This document shows positions 1 to 10,154 of a stretch of 64,000 nt of DNA, piece by piece (position 1 is the stretch's first letter; each line of letters begins with the position of its first letter). Origin of the DNA: Temnothorax longispinosus. Its lineage: Eukaryota; Arthropoda; Insecta; Hymenoptera; Formicidae. Both the position numbers and the translations under genes were made by a program. The stretch covers positions 186,001 to 250,000 of the forward strand of contig NW_027270121.1 of the NCBI RefSeq assembly GCF_030848805.1, read 5' to 3'. The notes under the pieces are model-generated. The model had not been told where the DNA came from, ran no database searches, and saw nothing but the letters and a program-made list of their open reading frames with translations.

Positions 1-246
1 AACCGGTTTCAAGAAAATTGGTAACAAAAAACAATACACTTTATGGCACTCCTCGGGAAATTCTACCCTTACTTCATATACAATTATTTGAGATTTGGTC
101 AATTAATTCTTATAAAATTTGAAAAAATTTCAGAACCGGTTTCCAGAAAATTGGTAGCAAAAAATTGGCCGCGACATTTTTATCTCCGGGAAATTCTACC
201 CCTGTTTCATATACTTTTGGTAAAAATTCGGTCCACTAACGAATGA
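1..246. repeat. Dispersed repeat array A (~125-bp units), partial
   Basis: This is the partial end of a tandem repeat family whose unit contains a 'ggtttcc.gaaaattggtaac' block, a 'gggaaattctacccctgtttcatata' block and a 'gagattcggtcaatta' block. The same family forms arrays at about 6395-6787 and 54945-55440. Here the last unit runs into a (cagacaga)n and (TA)n tract. The open frames across it are repeat artefacts. Family identity is unknown; the similarity between arrays is seen directly. Confidence 0.75.
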
Positions 247-278
247 GTAGTTCGCGTACATACAGACAGACAGACAGA

Positions 279-320
279 CGTGACTTATATATATATAGAT
301 ATATATATATACATATATAT
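279..320. repeat. (TA)n microsatellite, left flank of the LTR-like insertion
   Basis: This TA-rich simple repeat is interrupted at base 321 by an element starting TGTGACG. It resumes at base 2418, so the insertion seems to have split one microsatellite. Confidence 0.8.
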
Positions 321-2417
321 TGTGACGTTGCGGCTCGCTGCACCGTCGCGGCGCCCCGCCGCCGTCACAAGGCGCGGAATTTCGCGCCCAGGGACGGACC
401 AGGGAGGCAACGACGAGATCTCCAGGGGTCGTATTTAATCGCGTTTCCGCATTTTGATTACTTTTTTTGTTTTTTTTTATGCAATGTAATACGCGCGGCA
501 CCTCACCCACACCACGGCAAACCTTCGAGGGAGTATTTGGCGAAGGAAATCAAGGACGATCGATAACCAAGGAGGGGTGGCAAACGCGGAAGCAGCAGAG
601 ATCGCGGGCTGGCGAAAGCAACGCGGCAGGCGGGCGGCACGTACGGCAGCGACGGACGAGGCCGCCAATAGCGGGGCCCCAAACGCTTGGGTAAACACCC
701 GGCTTCAGCAAATGATCTCCACAAGACATCGACCTACGGGGTGACTGATCACCGCCCCAGGGTCAAACCGGAGGCACACCGGCGAGAACCGAGTTCCGTC
801 CGCTGCTAAGGACAGAATTGAGGAGTCGTACGCCGCCGAGGGACCGTTGCACGCCCCCGAAGGATCTCGTATCGACAGCCCTGCGCCGGGACACCGCGGG
901 CTTGCAAGCTCGCGCCCGATTGGCTCGCGCGCCCCTCAGGAAGGGGTACCGTATCGATTCCGCAATCGAGCGGGTCTAGCGTTTTCACTCTCTGGTCGTC
1001 CGTCGGCGAGATACATTTTGTTCAGATACGCGATAGCCACCCCGAGTCGGGTATTTCGATATTTATCTGGCGGATCGAGGATCGTTGGTGGAAGGTGACG
1101 GCGAGGAGCCCAGGAGGAGGCGTATCACCGGTGAGGTTGCCCGTAAATTGCGATATGTAAAGCCACGACACCGCCCTCCGGTGCACGCTCTCGCTCGAGA
1201 TAACGCATGTCAAGATTGAGTGTAATTTCGCGATCGATAACGAGAGCGAAGGGCCTCGGGATGGTATCGTGGCCGCGGAACCGTGGTACAAGCGTTATGG
1301 CGAATCCCTGGAGGTCGAGATAAGCGTTAATGAGTTCGATATCGCGAGTATCTTGCGTAGTCCTCGCGACCTTGGTGTACGGCCGCATACGGGCCGGTAT
1401 TTCGTCAATCGCGTTACCGTTTCTTCGCGTCGGGAAATTCTGGTGTTCGAGCGTCGGTGTTAGCGTATCGATTTGTGTTCGGATCTCGTTATTACGGGTT
1501 GATAATTGTGCTCTCGCGTTGAGAAACTTTGCGTCCGGTATTACTTGCGTTGCGTCCGATACTCGCGTTAAGAAATTACCGGCGTTCACACGTTTCGTGC
1601 GTTTAGATGTTACTTGCGTAGTTCTTCCTGGCGTTCCGTGGTTATTAGCGATATCGCGACTTGCTTGGTTAAATGACTCGGCGTCTCCCCGTTGCGCCCG
1701 AGCAGAATCCCTCGCGTTAGGTTAAGATATCATTGCGACAGAGTTTTCGTACGGTTCCGGACGTGGTTTTCACGCAATCCAAGCGTGACATACCATTATT
1801 TCGCGACATTTTGCGTTGAACCTCACTCTCATTAGTGATATTAAGTGTAGTATTCTTGCGTATTATAATTTTCGACTCGAGTTATTAATTGTTTGAGAAT
1901 AGCGTCTTCAGCGTGTTTATTAGAGACTCAATTAATACTCCGTGGGGGTCTCGCGTCCGCATTAATATTATTTCTGTTAGATGAATCCAGACACCCGCCA
2001 CCGGCTAATCTTGATTTATTTATTGAATTTATCTTGTGTTTAATCGAAGCCGGATGGATAAACGTTGTTATTTTCTCGACAACCAGTACTCAATAAATGT
2101 TATTTTCTTTGTTATCTGACTGAGTATGAAATTAACGTGTCACCCCGCCGAATATCGCGCTGCCCTTCATTAACCCCGCCCGTGATTAGGTCAAGCTAGC
2201 CGATTCCACGCACCTCCACACTTCGTTTTGCGTCTCGTTTAGGTTTTCGCGATTTCGTGGACGCGAATGTACGCGTCTGGCGCCCAACATTCGGAACATT
2301 TCGTGGAGTATCGGAGGTGCGAGGAAATCACTGGAGAGGCCAACCATCCCGCTCTCCTAAGTCCTTTTGATCCGGCACACGTCCCGGAGCGGTCCGGGAG
2401 TGCAAAAAGTCGTGACA
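321..2417 (+). mobile_element. LTR-like element (~2.1 kb), possible solo LTR
   Basis: The element begins TGTGACG and ends CGTGACA, the short inverted TG...CA ends of an LTR, and it is flanked on both sides by TA repeat. An AATAAA signal lies at 2092-2097 and a TGGCGCCCAAC motif, like a retroviral or Gypsy primer-binding site, at 2278-2288. The last point complicates a simple solo-LTR reading: it may be an LTR plus a short leader, or chance. Opposing frames inside (for example 154 codons on the minus strand at 1125-1589) show no recognisable domain. No gag or pol is seen. Which retrotransposon family it belongs to is not determined. Confidence 0.5.
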
Positions 2418-2425
2418 ATATATAC

Positions 2426-2460
<35 letters not shown>

Positions 2461-2462
2461 AA
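2418..2462. repeat. (TA)n microsatellite, right flank
   Basis: TA/TATACA simple repeat continuing the tract that ends at 320. Confidence 0.85.
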
Positions 2463-2512
2463 TACAATACATATGTATGGAATATGGCTATGTTCAGCAG
2501 AACGCGATATTT

Positions 2513-2641
2513 AAAAAGAATTTACATCTTGGCAGAAAAGCAGAAACCAATCAGAACTCGTGCTGGTAATCGTGTTTACTACCAGTGCGAGTTCTGATTG
2601 GCTTCTGCTTTCTGCTAGTCTGCCAAGGTATGAATTCTCTC
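2513..2641. mobile_element. Hairpin MITE-like element (~130 bp)
   Basis: Two near-perfect inverted arms, one reading cttggcagaaaagcagaaac and the other its complement, meet at a loop near 2575. The arms share the 'ccaatcagaactcg' core. There is no coding capacity. The compact full-length hairpin is typical of a non-autonomous DNA transposon. Target duplication is not clear. Confidence 0.6.
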
Positions 2642-2779
2642 TTAATAATTATATTGGATCCTGATTAACATCTATTTTCAGATTTATCCAATCAATTTCA
2701 ATTTATTAATCTTACTATCTACTGAACGTAACCAATATGTACCATCTTTCTTATGATTTTTTAAATGTTTCTAAACATA

Positions 2780-2910
2780 AGGCCTATTCGTTTTCGCTGC
2801 ATTTTTGAACTAGCGCAATAAGTTAGAATTAAAGAAAATGTATTTGTTTTATTCTAACTTATTGCACTATGTTGCACCAGTTCAGAAGTGCAGCGAAGAC
2901 GAATAGACCT
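2780..2910. mobile_element. Short inverted-repeat element (~131 bp)
   Basis: The ends AGGCCTATTCG and CGAATAGACCT are inverted, followed inward by gctgca...tgcagc and by aataagttagaat with its complement. It is a MITE-like hairpin, too short to assign to a superfamily. Confidence 0.6.
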
Positions 2911-3326
2911 GTATATGAACGTATAGTAAATCCTCTTAAATAATTTTTCTATAGTTTTAAATTATATTTGATGTATAATAAATAGGTAAGTAGGTAAGTA
3001 GTTTAGATAAATAAAAGTGTAAATAAAAAATAATATTAAAATAAAATTAATACAACCATATTAAAGAATAAATATTTATATTGTAATAAAATAATATTTG
3101 TTATAGAAAAGAACAGATATGTTCACAATTTATTAACAATTATATAATTTATATAGAGACAGTGAGATACTCATCTGTGTGCTTGGGATATATTATATTG
3201 CGCTTCCCTCGTTGGCTCTGTTGCCTGTTCCGGGGACCCTCGCTTCCTTTTCCTCAAGTCGCTGATAAATGCTGGGCGGGCCGTATTGAGCTCCGCAGTC
3301 AGTTCGATCGCAGTATCATGATCTGA
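2911..3326. other. AT-rich spacer, nothing recognised
   Basis: Low-complexity A/T sequence to about 3170. From 3240 the plus strand can be read in the frame of the next gene up to an in-frame TGA at 3324-3326, so the pseudogene may begin further upstream. Confidence 0.4.
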
Positions 3327-3845
3327 TACAAATTCATAGACGTCGGTATCACAGGCGTACTCCCGTGCTACGTGCACATCATCATAGAGGATTGCCATGG
3401 CAAAGAGATCGCGCTATCGCCTGAAATGTGGAAGGAACTCGTCGATCAAAGCCGCGCGGTGTTGTCCCACCTGCGACGCGGCAAGAACGAGCGCGTTCCA
3501 CCGATGTGCATTGAAAACGGACACTTAACATTGCGATTCGGAAAGATTATTAATCTATCGACCCTACGCCTAGAAACGTTTACAACTCGTCTGATCGTTT
3601 CGATAAACGCCGTGCTCCGTATGTTCGACCTCGACCTTTGCGTCACCCGCCTCGTGACCTCGTTGCGCGCGATTACCGGCATGATTGACACGAAGCTGAC
3701 GCGCTTCATTGCTATCGCGGCCACCGTGACAGATCCTACGAACGTCTTGAGAACGATACACAAGACCGAATTTTTCGATCGAAATGATATCGTCGATTGC
3801 GAGTTAACCGCTCTATGTTTCGGAAATACAGAGAAATTGTTGTAA
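3327..3845 (+). pseudogene. Unrecognised protein, family copy 1 (about 173 codons)
   Basis: The frame reads from YKFIDVGI (3327) through VHIIIEDCHGKEIALS and MWKELVDQ to DIVDCEL near the C-terminus. It has no ATG at a sensible place and an in-frame TGA lies just upstream, so it is probably a 5'-broken copy or lacks its first exon. It aligns along its whole length with the protein at 8853-9564 (minus). That copy has YKFLDVGI, VDILIGDNRGNRIILS, then a tryptophan at the same spacing, and SIIDCEL near its end. The two are diverged paralogues of one family that I do not recognise. No catalytic motif, signal peptide or membrane segment is evident. It may be a gene of a DNA virus-like element, since other such remnants lie nearby; that is inference. 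Confidence 0.55.
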
Positions 3846-3945
3846 TGCCCCCGTATCGTTTAAAAAATAAAAAATAAATAAAAAATAAAAAGAACCAACA
3901 AAACTTCATCCGTTACTGTACTTTCTATCCTCTTCCCTATCAATA

Positions 3946-3949
<4 letters not shown>

Positions 3950-3989
<40 letters not shown>
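3950..3989. repeat. (GT)n microsatellite
   Basis: About 20 uninterrupted TG dinucleotides. The His/Thr-rich minus-strand frame across it is an artefact. Confidence 0.95.
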
Positions 3990-3990
<1 letters not shown>

Positions 3991-4162
3991 TTTTTGATCG
4001 ACGCCCTTCATCACTATCGCGATCACCGCATAACAGTGTAAGGTAGAGAATGCAGATATATGGTACATACATATATATATATTCATCTCAAGATACACAC
4101 GTATTTATTTATACATATATGTATATGTAACAAAAAAAGTATTCGCGATATATATTTTTTTT

Positions 4163-5097
4163 TCAAACGTCGCTCCGACCGCTTTTATAGGCGACGTTCT
4201 TCGTCTCCTTCATAACCCCGGGAATCTTCTTCAAACCATCCGCGGCTTGATCCAAAAACTGGCATAGTAACTGCCGCTTGCGATCCGTACGCGACAAAGT
4301 GGTAAAAATCTGAGATCACAATTTCGCGTATCTCCACCATTCGCGTCTATACTTATTTACGATATCCTTCACGTCGAAGATATCCAAACGGATCAACTGC
4401 GATCCGATCTCCCCAGGCAACTTCACGGTAAGCATCCGTCGATCCTTCATTTTCGATGTATGCTGCGGCATACGTTCGAGATCGCGACCCGACTCTGTCA
4501 GGTCGAACAACGCGTCGAGCCCGCAGCCGCCGCTTCCTGCCTCCTCCTCCTCGACCCGCTTCTCCACGCTATACGAATGATCCGTCAAAATCGCGGCGAG
4601 GATATCCCCTCCCGCACCGAGGGATAAACTTTGAACGTATCTATCGTGATAGTTAATCCATTCGTAAAAGGTATCTTGTGTCATTAGGTCACTCACTAAT
4701 GACAAATACAACTTTGGCGGAAGTTGATTGCGAATGAAATTGTACATATCATTCTCTGTACATGTGGAATTCTTAGGACATTCCTTCAGCCAAAATTTAT
4801 GAAGCTCAGTTAGCACGCTCTTTATGTTGCTGCCCTTGCGCATACGACGTGCGTTGCAATCGGATTCGTAGTCGTCAAGTACTTCGAGACGCTTGCGAGT
4901 AACAGTCTCAAATTCCGCGACGCCGGACATTCAGAATTCCAAACTTCGCGCAGCAGATCGAGCAAAGTGAAAGTGACCAACTCAATATTCGTCGACATGA
5001 GTTCGACTTCTACGACCTGATCTTGCAACGGCTCGTCAGACAACGAAATCAGAACCTCCGTATCTTTGAGTTGACTGTCTTTGAGTTGATTGTCCAT
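4163..5097 (-). pseudogene. Broken unknown gene (~300 codons in three frame segments)
   Basis: On the minus strand an ATG at 5097 opens an acidic segment (MDNQLKDSQLKDTEVL) that continues to about 4930. There the coding signal moves to another frame, starting MSGVAEFETVTRKRLEV and running to a TGA at 4316. The same frame stays open after that TGA for about 50 more codons (IFTTLSRTDRKRQ...) to a stop at 4163. This suggests one gene broken by a frameshift near 4930 and a nonsense change at 4316. Alternatively, two overlapping frames are used. The middle part contains a Glu-rich run and a Gly/Cys patch. No domain is recognised. It is transcribed convergently with the pseudogene at 3327-3845 and could belong to the same element. 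Confidence 0.45.
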
Positions 5098-5754
5098 GGC
5101 ACTCTTTATCTTTCAATATAAACGTACCGCGTGAGCAACGATTATCAATGTTCTCGCGCTTTCGAAAAAAAACTCCTAACTTAAAAACTGACAATTTAAT
5201 TGCGGAAAGATTCGTAAAGTGTCTGTCGGGGTGCGGGGGAGGAAGTGGAACGCGCGGGAAATGTAAGCGGTGTGGCGAGGGAATGGCGTCAGCAGAAAAG
5301 CACCTATGACGTCAGACGACATGCGCGAGACGCGTGATCATACTTCGTCACGACTACTTTCCTCCCTAGGGCAGAAAGTGAGGCGGTGCCCCTCTGCCGA
5401 CGCCATCCCCTCGCTCACCGCTTATGGCATTCCCTGCGCGTCCCACTTCCTCCCCCCGCGCCTCGACAGACACACCATGTTTTAGAATTCCTATAGCCTA
5501 TCTACTTATCGCTATCGCCTATTGTGCAAGGGGCTTAAGATTGCCGGGAAAATCAACTCAAATAAAGTGATTTATCAAAATGACCATTTAGCATTGGGAA
5601 ATATGCATAATGACCGGGAAATTTGATTAATTCTTCTCTATTAATTATTTTGACCGCACAATTTGGGAATTATGCATATTGCCCGGCCATTATGCATAAT
5701 GCCCAATTTATCATATTTCCCGTAACATATATACTGTCAAAATCTAATCGCTCG
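5098..5754. other. Spacer with Harbinger-type end relic and repeated ATGCATAAT motifs
   Basis: No gene is seen. Around 5516-5535 there is 'attgtgcaaggggcttaag', identical to the right terminus of the MITE at 24656-24898, so a fragment of that family landed here. The following 200 bases contain repeated 'atgcataatg.cc.gg' motifs. Confidence 0.5.
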
Positions 5755-6394
5755 CGACAGCCACGAATTGAAGTGACTGTTGACATATAATATGTGAAAC
5801 CAGCAACTTATCTGTTATCGAAAAATAATACATATCATGTCAATTAAACCCATCCTCGAAAAATTAAGAAAAATAATACACATCGTGGCAATTAAACCCA
5901 TCCTCAAAAAATTAATAAAATTTTTGAATCGGTTTTAATTAAATTAATAAATCGTCGAAAAATTTAGAAAAATAATACACATCGTGGCAATTAAACCCAT
6001 CCTGGCAAAATTAATAAAATTTTTGTACCGGTTTCAACTAAATCGATAAATCGATAGATTAATATAGAATTAAATTATTAAAATTTTTAAACCTGTTTCA
6101 ACAAAAGCGATAGATCGTTACATTACTTAAAAATTCTGTCCATTAACGAATAAGTAGTTCGCAGTCAGAAAAACAGACATACATACAGACGTCAGGTACT
6201 TCCAATAAAACATTTTTTTAAACAGAAATCGGTAACAAAAAATTACAACAAAAGCGATAGATCGTTACAAAAACAAACATACATACAGACGTCAGGTACT
6301 TCCAATAATAAAAAATTAAATTATTAAAATTTTTAAACCTGTTTCAACAAAAGCGATAGATCGTTACATTACTTAAAAATTTGGTCTATTAACG
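5755..6394. repeat. AT-rich tandem and dispersed repeats
   Basis: Near-identical copies of 'aataatacacatcgtggcaattaaaccc' start near 5820, 5868 and 5970. Two copies of an 'aaacctgtttcaacaaaagcgatagatcg' block and of a 'cagacatacatacagacgtcaggtacttcc' block follow. No coding potential is seen. Confidence 0.7.
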
Positions 6395-6787
6395 AAATTC
6401 TACCCCTGTTTCATATACAATTCTTTGAGATTCGGTCAATTAATTCTCAAAAAATTGAAAAAAATTTTTTACCGGCTTCCAAAAAAATCGGTAACAAAAA
6501 ATTATACACTTTATATCACTCTCCGAAAAATTCTACTCTTATTTCATATGTAATTCTTTGAGATTCGGTCAATTATTTCCCGAAAAATTGAAAAAATTAG
6601 AAAAACCGCTTTCCAGAAGATCTGTAACAAAAAACTATACACATCATGACACTCCCCGGGAAATATTCTACCCGTACTTCATATACAATACTTTCAAAAT
6701 CGGTCCATTGGTTTCCGAGATCATCGAGGACGAACAATCAAACCGACAAACTCTGTCTCTTTATAATAATAGTATAGATATTTTTGC
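6395..6787. repeat. Dispersed repeat array B (~125-bp units)
   Basis: Three units of the array A family, ending in 'ggtccattggtttccgagatcatcgaggac' and 'ctctgtctctttataataatagtata'. The same terminal sequence ends array C near 55440. The array butts directly against the unc-45 exon at 6788, so it truncates that pseudogene. Confidence 0.75.
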
Positions 6788-7513
6788 TAAACATATACTG
6801 ATTAGAGTTTGCGTGAAAGATGTAATGTCGATCGAGTATTTATTTTTAAATTCTACCATTTCACTGGCCACTTCCATTAATTTTTGCAAACCGCGAAGCT
6901 CAACCAATCGTTCGGCCCAGTTTAACGCAGTGTAATGAATGTTACGCGTAATGAATTCTATTAATGCGTCTCTAGCAAAGGCTGATGTTATCGTTCTACT
7001 CGCATTCAACAAGCACGACAGAATTGTGTCAATTTCTTTTTTATGCACCATGCACAACGCCTCGTTGGGTTTTGAATCGGGTTTATCATTCATACCGCTG
7101 TAAGTGTTCATCAATATAGTCTGAAACAGAATTACACAATAGATTAATTACTGAAATACAAACGTATGCTAACTATATTCTAGACGATAATATTTACCTG
7201 TAAACAATATTGAGATGTGTTGATTCTTTCTGTAGATGTGCTGTTCATTATAATATCCAAACACCAAAACAATCCAGCATATTTTACAACGTACTCGGTT
7301 TGATTAATATTGTTTTTGCATAATTCGCCCACAATACAAATCGCGCTACAGCTCACTTTCTCATTCTCTTCTATACTTTTACAAGTTGTACGATTTTTGA
7401 TACACCTTTTTTCTTAAATATCTTCTCGACAATAGCTTCGTCACGTGCAAGCACAAGCAGATCAGTCATAGCGGTTTTACGTTTCTCCTTATCTACGCTA
7501 ACGTTAAATGCTA
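6788..7513 (-). pseudogene. unc-45: unc-45 (myosin co-chaperone) fragment, two exons
   Basis: UNC-45 is a TPR/armadillo-repeat chaperone that works with Hsp90 to fold myosin. The minus strand carries two consecutive exons of its central armadillo region. Exon 7198-7513 reads VDKEKRKTAMTDLLVLARDE and later GELCKNN. Exon 6788-7120 reads KEIDTILSCLL, then IHYTALNWAERLVELRG and LQKLMEVASE. A 77-bp intron (7121-7197) with clean GT and AG borders separates them in phase 0. A one-base loss near 7385 breaks the first exon. The N-terminal TPR part and the C-terminal UCS part are absent. The 3' side is cut by repeat array B. Because the intron is retained this is a DNA-level copy, not a processed pseudogene. 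Family recognition is from knowledge of UNC-45 sequences. Confidence 0.85.
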
Positions 7514-7820
7514 TCTAGAATTTTTGGTAGCTAATACAAAACAAAGCCTATGCTTAAACATAATAATGTGTAATAAAAATATAAATAACTGTGAGAGATA
7601 ATATTTGTAGATATCATATAATTTCTATCTATATAGTATGTGTAGACTATTAATTAATAATTTACAAGCCCACAAAAAAAGTAGGTTGTGCTGGAAATCT
7701 GACTATGCTATTCCTACGTATTTTGAGCCGCTGAAAACGAATATGAAGTCAGAATTGCTCCATCACCCTCCAGTTTTTTAATAACCTTTAGAGTCACGAA
7801 TTATTCATCTTTACCAATTT
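7514..7820. other. AT-rich spacer, nothing recognised
   Basis: No coding or structural signal, apart from the probable splice acceptor for the unc-45 exon at its left edge. Confidence 0.4.
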
Positions 7821-8160
7821 TAATGAAACTTTGCATCCGGGGATTTTTTAGAGCGCTGATTACATATTGAATTTGTTTTCGAATTTTTAAAATTCAAAAT
7901 GGCAGATCCAATATGGCGGACGTAAAATCAAAAATTTAAATAATTTCCGTGAAACTTTGCATCCAGGGGTTTTTTGGGTCGCTGATTACGAATCCGTATT
8001 CGGATTTTTAAAATTCAGAATGGCGGATCCAATATGGCGGACGTAAAATCAAAAATTTAAATAATTTCCGTGAAACTTTGCATCCGGGGGTTTTTTAAGT
8101 CGCTGATTACGAATCCGTATTCGGATTTTTAAAATTCAAAATGGCGGATCCAATATTAAT
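7821..8160. repeat. ~120-bp tandem repeat with 'atggcggatccaatatggcgg' core
   Basis: Three successive units, starting near 7823, 7950 and 8069, share 'gaaactttgcatcc.gggg', 'cgctgattacgaatccg' and the 'aatggcggatccaatatggcgg' core. A related, more diverged stretch lies at 11690-12180. Confidence 0.75.
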
Positions 8161-8169
8161 ATTAATATT

Positions 8170-8710
8170 AATTAATATTAGTAGGTAAGCTATGGGCATT
8201 ATAACTCACACCGTAGGATCTGAAAGGGGTGAGGGGCGGGGGTACCCCGCGGGAGGGACCGCGTTTTTGGGCGTCGCGGGGGAGGGAGAGGGGGGAACCG
8301 CGTTTTCGGGCGTCGCGGGGAGGGGAAGGGGGGAACCGCGTTTTCGGGGTCGCGGGAGAAGGAGAGGGGGGTACCGCGTTTTCCGGCGCCGCGGGCGGGG
8401 GTGTACCGCGGAGAGGGGGAGGGGGACCCTCGTTTACCGACGCCGCGTTTTCGGGCGCCGCGGGGCGAGGGGACCCGCGTTCGCGTTTTGCCGCGCCGCG
8501 GAGTCCGCGTGCAACGGCCGCGCTGGTCCGCGTGACGTCACACGGCACGCTCGCGTTATCTCCCCCTCGTAGATGTTTCCCCCGTCTCCCGGTCGCGCGC
8601 GTCTTCTCGTTCGCGCGGTCTTTCTCCCTCGTTCGCGTTCTCGCTCCCGACTCCCGGCCCCCGTTCTCGCTCACGATCGCGTATCTTTTCTTTGCCAACG
8701 ATATTTAATC
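8170..8710 (+). repeat. GC-rich minisatellite element, copy 1
   Basis: It starts with 'gtaggtaagctatggg', then has about seven units of roughly 36-38 bp of the form ccgcgttttcgggcgtcgcgg-gagggg, then a CpG-rich stretch of 'ttcgcgttctcgctcccg' motifs. A second copy in the opposite orientation lies at 46640-47345 and shares the leader, the minisatellite and the distal segment. Long frames on both strands are compositional artefacts. G-runs make it a candidate for G-quadruplex formation. Confidence 0.75.
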
Positions 8711-8852
8711 GTTTAGATCTTCGCGATATTTAATTTTTAATATTACATTTAAGTAAACGATAAACGAAGACAGCTTAATTCTAATGACAGGGAATGGGAT
8801 AAACGGTAAATGACGAGGAAAAATAAAACTTTTTTAAGCATATTATATGCAT

Positions 8853-9564
8853 TTATTTATCATGTAGCGCATTATACACAATAGTATCTAAAGCGTAGGT
8901 TAATAATTCGCAATCAATAATCGAATTTTCATCCTAAACTTCACGCAAGATATTGGCCGCATCACATTTGTCGATAATACATTTTCGCCGTAAAATTGTT
9001 ACAAATTGTTTAAATTTTTCACTTACGCCATGAACATTTTGACATAGTTGAAAATACACATTTTCGACGCAATGTTCTATTTCGAACAGGAAGAGTACGG
9101 TTGACGGTTTCATGTACAGGCTGGTGTCGCACGATGTCAATTTTACAATATCTGCGTCACGTATTTTAACGAGCTCCAGATCTCGAAACGCTAGCGATGA
9201 TGGCGCCGATGACTGCACGAGTCGTTGAATATCTGAACGTTTTTCGATGAATGTCACCCACGTTGCATGAGACAGAATTATCCGATTGCCTCGGTTATCG
9301 CCAATAAGTATATCCACAGAGGACATAGGTCCAGCGTTGATTCCAACATCCAAAAATTTATACGCTGTTGATGTCAAGACAAATCTCCTTCCCAAAATAC
9401 GTGGCGTGTAGCGGGGTTTATCAAAACTGAAAAATACAATTATATGTTTATAAAAGTTTTTTTGCACAAGTATATACGAAAATTAGCGGTACTTACTCAT
9501 TGTGCTGTTTCTCGCACGCTTCATCCTGAATCGGAACGTAGTAGTTCATTATGCCCTCAGACAT
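8853..9564 (-). pseudogene. Unrecognised protein, family copy 2, two exons with one in-frame stop
   Basis: Exon 1 (9497-9564, minus) starts ATG at 9564 and reads MSEGIMNYYVPIQDEA. A 70-bp intron (9427-9496) has GTAAGT and ...TTTTTCAG borders. Exon 2 runs on as DFDKPRYTPRILGRRF, YKFLDVGI and VDILIGDNRGNRIILS to ILREV. An in-frame TAG at 8934-8936 follows, after which the frame continues through SIIDCELLTYALD to TAA at 8853. Without that TAG the protein would be about 230 residues. The post-stop part still aligns with the C-terminus of the copy at 3327-3845, so the TAG looks like a recent nonsense change or read-through site. AATAAA overlaps the final stop. Its start overlaps the stop of the frame at 9557-9943 by a few bases. 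Function is unknown. Confidence 0.6.
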
Positions 9565-9943
9565 ATCGAAGTGGCATCGGTAAAATCCCCCGAGCGAATG
9601 GGGATACAAATATTAGCGGACCCCATTTTATATTGCACTTCCCTCCACACTGTAAACAGAGCTCGTTTTCAATAGGCAAATTTAATAGATGTGACATGGA
9701 TGATGTCCAGATAATCCCATGTGTTGATCCTTCATTATAAACATCACGAACACTGCTACGAACCATACACCAACATGTTTTAAGGCATGAGCTCGACTTC
9801 CAATTATCTGCAGTTTTAATGATATGCAATACAGAATGCTTGGGACACCATGTGTCATTGCCAGTAAGTACGTTTCGAAATCCAACTTCTCTGCCACGAA
9901 GCAAACGCACCATCGACGAGCAATAGCGTCTGTCCGTTCCCAT
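9557..9943 (-). CDS. Hypothetical Cys-rich protein (128 aa)
   Basis: The frame opens at ATG 9943 (MGTDRRYCSSMVRLLRG), has eight cysteines in the C-terminal two thirds, and ends at a TGA that overlaps the ATG of the next gene (8853-9564). Such tight packing suggests that the two belong to one transcription unit or one virus-like genome. A second long frame on the same strand (9682-9975) overlaps it, so the choice of frame is uncertain. No family is recognised. Confidence 0.3.
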   Translation of the reverse strand: MGTDRRYCSSMVRLLRGREVGFRNVLTGNDTWCPKHSVLHIIKTADNWKSSSCLKTCWCMVRSSVRDVYNEGSTHGIIWTSSMSHLLNLPIENELCLQCGGKCNIKWGPLIFVSPFARGILPMPLRYV

Positions 9944-9970
9944 ACTGTATTTTTTACAGATATATTAGCT

Positions 9971-10021
9971 CTCAACTGCGCAAGTAACTCTCAACTGCGC
10001 GAGTAACTCTCGACTGCGCTC
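9971..10021. repeat. 19-bp tandem repeat, three copies
   Basis: 'ctcaactgcgcaagtaa' is repeated with period 19 at 9971, 9990 and 10009, with one or two changes. Confidence 0.85.
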
Positions 10022-10154
10022 TAGAATCCTCGCAGATATTTTTTCTGCGATCTTAAAAATGCAAGTTTGCCTTTCAGCCATGCGTCGTTGCTGCAGGGTG
10101 ACCACCACCACCACAATCCACATATATGTTAAATGTGATATATTTGTCAAGAAC

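Noticed and set aside
1125..1589. 154-codon minus-strand frame in the LTR-like element
   Set aside because: An opposing plus-strand frame of similar length exists (1330-1725) and neither shows a domain or conserved motif.
3171..3398. 75-codon minus-strand frame
   Set aside because: Shadow of the plus-strand family copy 1, whose homology to 8853-9564 extends across it.
3860..4072. Frame with a His-Thr run
   Set aside because: Produced by the (GT)n microsatellite.
8192..8708. Long frames on both strands in the GC-rich minisatellite (also 46639-47340)
   Set aside because: Open in several frames at once because the repeat lacks stops; no domain and no conserved start.
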